DNA of 9,662 nt from Desulfatibacillaceae bacterium (lineage in GTDB: Bacteria; Desulfobacterota; Desulfobacteria; Desulfobacterales; Desulfatibacillaceae), in the NCBI GenBank assembly GCA_030018745.1, contig JASEHB010000031.1, positions 1 to 9,662 of the forward strand, written 5' to 3'. The notes under the pieces were generated by a model. It did not search any database. It was not told the DNA's origin and saw nothing but the letters and a program-made list of their open reading frames with translations. Position numbers and translations under genes: made by a program. Positions 6,846-9,662 of the stretch are shown one piece after another (position 1 is the stretch's first letter; every line of letters begins with the position of its first letter).

Positions 6846-6875
6846 CAGAGGGCGGACCACCTGGTCCGCCCTCTG
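6846..6875 (+). terminator. Strong dyad after atpC, probable operon end
   Basis: CAGAGGGCGGACC (6846-6858) pairs perfectly with GGTCCGCCCTCTG (6863-6875), a 13-bp G/C-rich stem around the 4-base loop ACCT. It is the strongest hairpin I see in the window. It lacks the T-run of a classic rho-independent terminator on either strand, so termination may be less efficient, or the stem may mainly protect the mRNA 3' end. Confidence 0.65.
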
Positions 6876-6946
6876 CGGTTGCAAAGGCGCTTTTCAGTTA
6901 CAGGGATTTTCTGTTATTTCAGAGAGTAATCTCCGGCAAAAACAAC

Positions 6947-6976
6947 TTGACTTTACTTTCCGGCGCTCGATATAGT
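6947..6976 (+). promoter_or_regulatory. Sigma70-type promoter of zapB-zapA
   Basis: TTGACT (6947-6952, five of six matches to the -35 consensus) and TATAGT (6971-6976, five of six to the -10) are separated by 18 bases. Transcription would start near 6983, leaving a leader of about 17 bases before the zapB-like start. It lies after the atp terminator dyad, so the division genes can be expressed independently of the atp operon. It may also supply the 6S RNA by read-through. Confidence 0.6.
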
Positions 6977-6999
6977 TTAAGTGAGCGCAAGGAGGCAGA

Positions 7000-7245
7000 T
7001 TGGACGAAGCAGGCATATTACAGGATTTTGACAGGCTTGAAGCCCGGATTGACCAGCTTGTACGGACCTGCGAAGCGTTAAAGGCGGAAAAGGCCGCTCT
7101 TTTGGATCGCGTTGGCGAGCTGGAAGCACTGCTTACCCAAAAGGATGAGGCCCAAGCCCTTTTGGAGCATGAGCGCGCCCAGGTGCGCTCCAAGGTCGAG
7201 GGTCTGCTTGCAAGGCTTAACGGCCCGCAGGATGAGGAGGTCTGA
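7000..7245 (+). CDS. zapB: ZapB-like coiled-coil cell division protein
   Basis: This is a small 81-residue protein that is nearly all one coiled coil, rich in Leu, Glu, Lys and Ala: DFDRLEARIDQLVRTC, then EALKAEKAALLDRVGELEALL. This resembles ZapB (DUF904-like), which bundles and stabilises the FtsZ ring through ZapA. The call rests on the coiled-coil pattern, the size and the zapA gene just downstream; coiled coils are easy to misassign, so a generic coiled-coil protein is the alternative. The start is TTG at 7000, chosen because AAGGAGG (6989-6995) lies just before it and the promoter is right upstream; no ATG is in frame near the N-terminus. The stop is TGA at 7243-7245, 44 bases before zapA. 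Confidence 0.7.
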   Translation: MDEAGILQDFDRLEARIDQLVRTCEALKAEKAALLDRVGELEALLTQKDEAQALLEHERAQVRSKVEGLLARLNGPQDEEV

Positions 7246-7289
7246 AAGCAGTTCAGCAGCTCCTTGCAATCCTCTGAAAGTGACAGCCG

Positions 7290-7610
7290 GTGCAGACAAA
7301 CAGACGCATCCACATTGAAGTTTTCGGCAAAACTTACACCTTTGAAACCCAGGCCGATGAACAGCGCGCCGCAAAGGTGGGCGAGTTTGTTTGCGCCATG
7401 GTGGAAAGAGCGAAAAAGGGTCTGAATGCCTCCGGGGGGGGGAAGGATGTTGCTGTGATGGCCTTGGCGGCCATGAGTATTGCAAATGATTATTTGAAGC
7501 TTAAAGAAGATCACGACAGGTTGTTGCGGACTGTCAGGCAGCGCAGCCAGAAGCTGCTTGACCAGAGCGAGGAAGTTGTGTCCGCAGGAATGGAATCGGA
7601 AAAGACATGA
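7290..7610 (+). CDS. zapA: Cell division protein ZapA
   Basis: ZapA binds FtsZ and cross-links its filaments at midcell; ZapB attaches through it. The 106-residue product has the family's N-terminal beta strand (RRIHIEVFGKTYTF, about 5-18), the loop EQRAAKVGEFV, the central block VAVMALAAMSIANDYLKLKED (about 54-74, a hydrophobic helix), and a C-terminal coiled coil. Length is normal. The start is GTG at 7290, the first start after the in-frame stop at 7281-7283. The ribosome site is weak (GAAAG near 7276-7280), so translation may depend on the upstream gene. A run of nine G (7434-7442) encodes Gly-Gly-Gly in the middle of the gene and is the one oddity. Confidence 0.9.
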   Translation: MQTNRRIHIEVFGKTYTFETQADEQRAAKVGEFVCAMVERAKKGLNASGGGKDVAVMALAAMSIANDYLKLKEDHDRLLRTVRQRSQKLLDQSEEVVSAGMESEKT

Positions 7611-7641
7611 AATCCGGATGCGCATCTTCAGCACTTTAAAA

Positions 7642-7680
7642 GGCTGGTTTTTTGCATTCGGGCAATGCCAGGAAAAAGCC
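7642..7680 (+). repeat. Extended imperfect hairpin between zapA and 6S RNA
   Basis: GGCT (7642-7645) pairs with AGCC (7677-7680), a T-run (7648-7652) faces AGGAA on the other arm, and GCATT (7654-7658) pairs with AATGC (7664-7668) around a 5-base loop. The hairpin ends 4 bases before the 6S RNA, so it may be a processing signal for a zapA-6S precursor. No promoter is clear in this 74-base gap; TTTAAA at 7635-7640 is only a weak -10-like box. Confidence 0.4.
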
Positions 7681-7684
7681 GCAT

Positions 7685-7870
7685 AAGCCCCTGCGGTGTG
7701 CGTGATAGGCAAGATGACCTTGATCCAACATTACTTAAAAAGGGAGCTATTTCCGGCTCTTGGTGCGCTGGTCGCCACAATTCATGGCAGACCCCCAAAA
7801 AGAGCCCAACAGCGCCCCCCTGTTTATACAGGTTCAAGGCACGCGTCCACACGGCAGTTTGCGGGGGCTT
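7685..7870 (+). ncRNA. ssrS: 6S RNA
   Basis: 6S RNA mimics an open promoter and sequesters sigma70 RNA polymerase in stationary phase. I recognise it by architecture and position. The closing stem is AAGCCCC(T)GC (7685-7694) with GCGGGGGCTT (7861-7870), and GTGTG (7696-7700) with CACAC (7848-7852). Next, CCTTGATCC on the 5' side can pair with GGTTCAAGG (7831-7839). The central bubble (about 7726-7754 and 7807-7830) carries a small hairpin, CCTGT-TTAT-ACAGG, on its 3' strand. The terminal stem is GGCTCTT (7755-7761) with AAGAGCC (7800-7806), capped by GGTC-GCCA paired with TGGC-A-GACC. Its length, 186 bases, is typical. The 5' part CCTGCGGTGTGCGT matches the common 6S pattern, and 6S genes often follow zapA. 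Ends are estimated to within about 5 bases. Reading frames crossing this region are noise. Confidence 0.8.
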
Positions 7871-8113
7871 TTGCGTCTTTAGATTTTGGCTTTTGGCTCC
7901 TTTTCTTGAGCTTTTCGCAAACCATCCCAACAAAAATCCTCTCCCCATAGCCTGTCTGCACAAAACTAAGCCAATGAAGCGCCGCGTTTGCGGCACAACC
8001 GCCCAGGGGCAACCGGCAAGCGCCTTTGCGCCAGTGTTCCGGTTTCCGTTAAAGGGTCGTTAACCATATAGGGGGACGCAGCTGCCAGCTGCGTTTTGGG
8101 AGGACAGCACAGC
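7871..8113. other. 6S RNA to rny spacer
   Basis: This 243-base spacer has no gene I can support. Right after the 6S closing stem it is T-rich (about 7869-7915, several runs of three or four T), which together with the G/C-rich stem may end the RNA. Small hairpins follow: GCCGC (7981-7985) with GCGGC (7990-7994). CATATA at 8065-8070 could be a -10 for rny, but the -35 16 bases upstream (TTTCCG) is poor, so I do not call a promoter. The hairpin at 8076-8094 is listed separately. Confidence 0.6.
8076..8094 (+). promoter_or_regulatory. Perfect hairpin just before the rny ribosome site
   Basis: ACGCAGCT (8076-8083) pairs with AGCTGCGT (8087-8094), an 8-bp perfect stem around a 3-base loop, followed by TTT. 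It ends four bases before GGGAGGA (8098-8104), the rny Shine-Dalgarno site. It could be a weak terminator or attenuator ahead of rny, or a 5' structure affecting initiation or self-cleavage of the rny message. Seen directly; function is inference. Confidence 0.5.
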
Positions 8114-9662
8114 ATGGAATACCTGCTATTGATCATCGGTCTGGCGGTGGGTTTTGGCGCAGCCTATGCGATAAAATCCAAAATCGCCACAGACCAGGCC
8201 CAAAAGGCCCAAATTGAAGCCAAGGAGATAATGGAGCAGGCCCAAAAAGATGCCCAGCACATTCTCCGCGAGGCAAAAGTTGAGGCAAAAGACACCCACT
8301 TTAAAATGATGGCCGATTTTGAGGCCAAGACAAAAGAGGTTCGCGAGGAACAAAAAAGCATTGAAAAAAGGCTTTTGCAAAGAGAAGAGCTTTTGGACCG
8401 CAAAATCGAATCCATTGACCAGCGGGAAAGGGAAGTGATTGCCCAGGAGAAAAAGTTTGAGGCCAGAGAAGCAAGCCTGATTCAAAATGAGGCGCAAATA
8501 GGCCAGTTAAAGGAGCAGGCCCAGGCGGAGCTGGAGCGCATAAGCGGCATGAGCACCGAGCAGGCCAAGGAATTTATCTTAAAAAGCATGGAGGCCGAGG
8601 CCCGGCACGAAGGCGCAAAGCTTGTAAAGCGCATTGAAACGGAAAGCCGCGAGCAGGCAGACAAAAAAGCCAAGAAGATTATTGCCACAGCCATACAGCG
8701 CTACGCCGGGGATTTTGTGGCAGAGCGCACGGTAAGCGTTGTGGAGCTGCCCTCCGAAGAAATGAAGGGCCGGATAATAGGCCGCGAGGGCAGAAACATC
8801 CGGGCATTGGAAGCAGCCACAGGAATTGATCTGATTGTTGATGACACGCCTGAAGCTGTCATCCTTTCGGGCTTTAACCCCGTTCGCCGCGAAGTGGCCC
8901 GCCTTTCGCTCATCCGGCTTATTTCAGACGGGCGCATTCATCCGGCCCGCATCGAGGAAATTGTCAAAAAGGTGGAAGCCGAGGTGGAGCAGACCATCCG
9001 GGAAGCCGGTGAGCAGGCCATCTTCGACCTTGGGGTTCATGGCATCCACCCGGAGCTTGTCAATTTTTTGGGACGCCTCAAATACCGCACAAGTTATGCG
9101 CAGAATATGCTGGAGCACTCCATTGAGGTGGGATTTTTATGCGGCATAATGGCCTCTGAACTTAACCTTAATGTGAAGCAGGCCCGCCGGGCAGGCCTTC
9201 TCCACGACCTGGGCAAGGCTGTTGATCACGAGGTGGAAGGCCCCCACGCCATGATAGGCGCCCGCCTTGCCAAAAAGTTCGGCGAGTCGCCCAAGGTTGT
9301 TCATGCAATTTCAGCTCACCACGAGGACATTCCGCCATCTTCTGTGCTGGCTGTTCTTGTGCAGGCGGCAGACAGCCTTTCCGGGGCCAGGCCCGGCGCA
9401 AGGCGCGAAATGTACGAGAGCTACATAAAACGCCTTGAAGATCTTGAAAACATTGCCAAGGTTTTTGAAGGGGTTACAAACACCTACGCAATCCAGGCCG
9501 GCCGGGAGCTTCGCATAATTGTGCAAAGCGATACGGTCTCTGACGATGGGGCCGTGCTTCTTTCCCAGGATGTGGCTAAAAAGATTGAGGAAAATCTCAC
9601 CTTCCCCGGCCAGATAAGGGTGGTGGTCATCCGCGAAACACGCGCCGTGAGCACTGCCTCAA
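8114..9662 (+). CDS. rny: Ribonuclease Y, 3' end just beyond the window
   Basis: RNase Y is a membrane-anchored endoribonuclease that starts mRNA decay and processes RNAs. The 516 residues seen form the whole architecture: an N-terminal membrane helix (about 3-20), a long Lys/Glu/Gln-rich coiled coil (about 25-190), a KH RNA-binding domain with the loop GREG (223-226, in GRIIGREGRN), and an HD phosphohydrolase domain with His364-Asp365 (in LLHDLGKA), SAHHED (400-405) and the late Asp420. The C-terminal block ends in VVVIRETRAV, which lies a few residues from the end in this family, so only about three to five residues are cut off. ATG 8114 has GGGAGGA (8098-8104) at good spacing. Other deltaproteobacteria often place a YmdB-like phosphodiesterase next, outside this window. 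Confidence 0.97.
   Translation, partial: MEYLLLIIGLAVGFGAAYAIKSKIATDQAQKAQIEAKEIMEQAQKDAQHILREAKVEAKDTHFKMMADFEAKTKEVREEQKSIEKRLLQREELLDRKIESIDQREREVIAQEKKFEAREASLIQNEAQIGQLKEQAQAELERISGMSTEQAKEFILKSMEAEARHEGAKLVKRIETESREQADKKAKKIIATAIQRYAGDFVAERTVSVVELPSEEMKGRIIGREGRNIRALEAATGIDLIVDDTPEAVILSGFNPVRREVARLSLIRLISDGRIHPARIEEIVKKVEAEVEQTIREAGEQAIFDLGVHGIHPELVNFLGRLKYRTSYAQNMLEHSIEVGFLCGIMASELNLNVKQARRAGLLHDLGKAVDHEVEGPHAMIGARLAKKFGESPKVVHAISAHHEDIPPSSVLAVLVQAADSLSGARPGARREMYESYIKRLEDLENIAKVFEGVTNTYAIQAGRELRIIVQSDTVSDDGAVLLSQDVAKKIEENLTFPGQIRVVVIRETRAVSTAS

Noticed and set aside
7628..8063. Overlapping open frames on both strands between zapA and rny
   Set aside because: Both cross the proposed 6S RNA, have mixed low-quality composition, resemble no family and lack ribosome sites.
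1..9662. Search for a new defence, toxin or mobile system
   Set aside because: All long coding regions belong to well-known housekeeping families on one strand with even composition; no transposase, integrase, direct-repeat array or orphan accessory gene is visible.

Overview
This window is ordinary housekeeping DNA. It is most like a sulfate-reducing or related deltaproteobacterium (Desulfobacterota), possibly Desulfobacterales-like. That placement is an inference from three things: a split ATP synthase operon with two b-type subunits (b' and a b with a signal-like N-terminus) and no a or c subunit; a bactofilin gene just upstream; and a zapB-zapA-6S RNA-rny cluster downstream. All genes are on the + strand. 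I see no mobile element, CRISPR array, tRNA, rRNA or sign of recent transfer.

Layout. Bases 2-376 hold the 3' end of a bactofilin gene. A 308-base gap (377-684) carries a good sigma70-type promoter (524-552), an inverted repeat flanking it, and a leader hairpin. The ATP synthase operon fills 685-6772 in the order atpF' (b'), atpF (b), atpH (delta), atpA (alpha), atpG (gamma), atpD (beta), atpC (epsilon). The first four genes overlap by 1-4 bases (ATGA, GTGA, TGATG), which suggests translational coupling. The three later junctions (55, 50 and 148 bases) each contain a hairpin; the one before atpD is followed by a run of T and looks like an intrinsic attenuator. A 13-bp perfect dyad after atpC (6846-6875) is the likely end of the operon.

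A second promoter (6947-6976) drives a zapB-like coiled-coil gene and zapA, which encode Z-ring-associated cell division proteins. Directly after zapA, 7685-7870 folds on paper into the closing stem, central bubble and terminal stem of 6S RNA (ssrS), the RNA that binds sigma70 RNA polymerase in stationary phase. The window ends inside rny (RNase Y), missing only its last few codons. It has an N-terminal membrane anchor, a coiled coil, a KH domain and an HD domain.

Together the genes encode the F1 sector plus peripheral stalk of ATP synthase; the membrane a and c subunits must lie elsewhere in the genome. Next to them sit cell-division and RNA-metabolism functions. I found no convincing new system. 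The items worth a second look are regulatory: the repeated AAATGGCGG motif around the atp promoter, the hairpins in the atp spacers and before rny, and a run of nine G in zapA.
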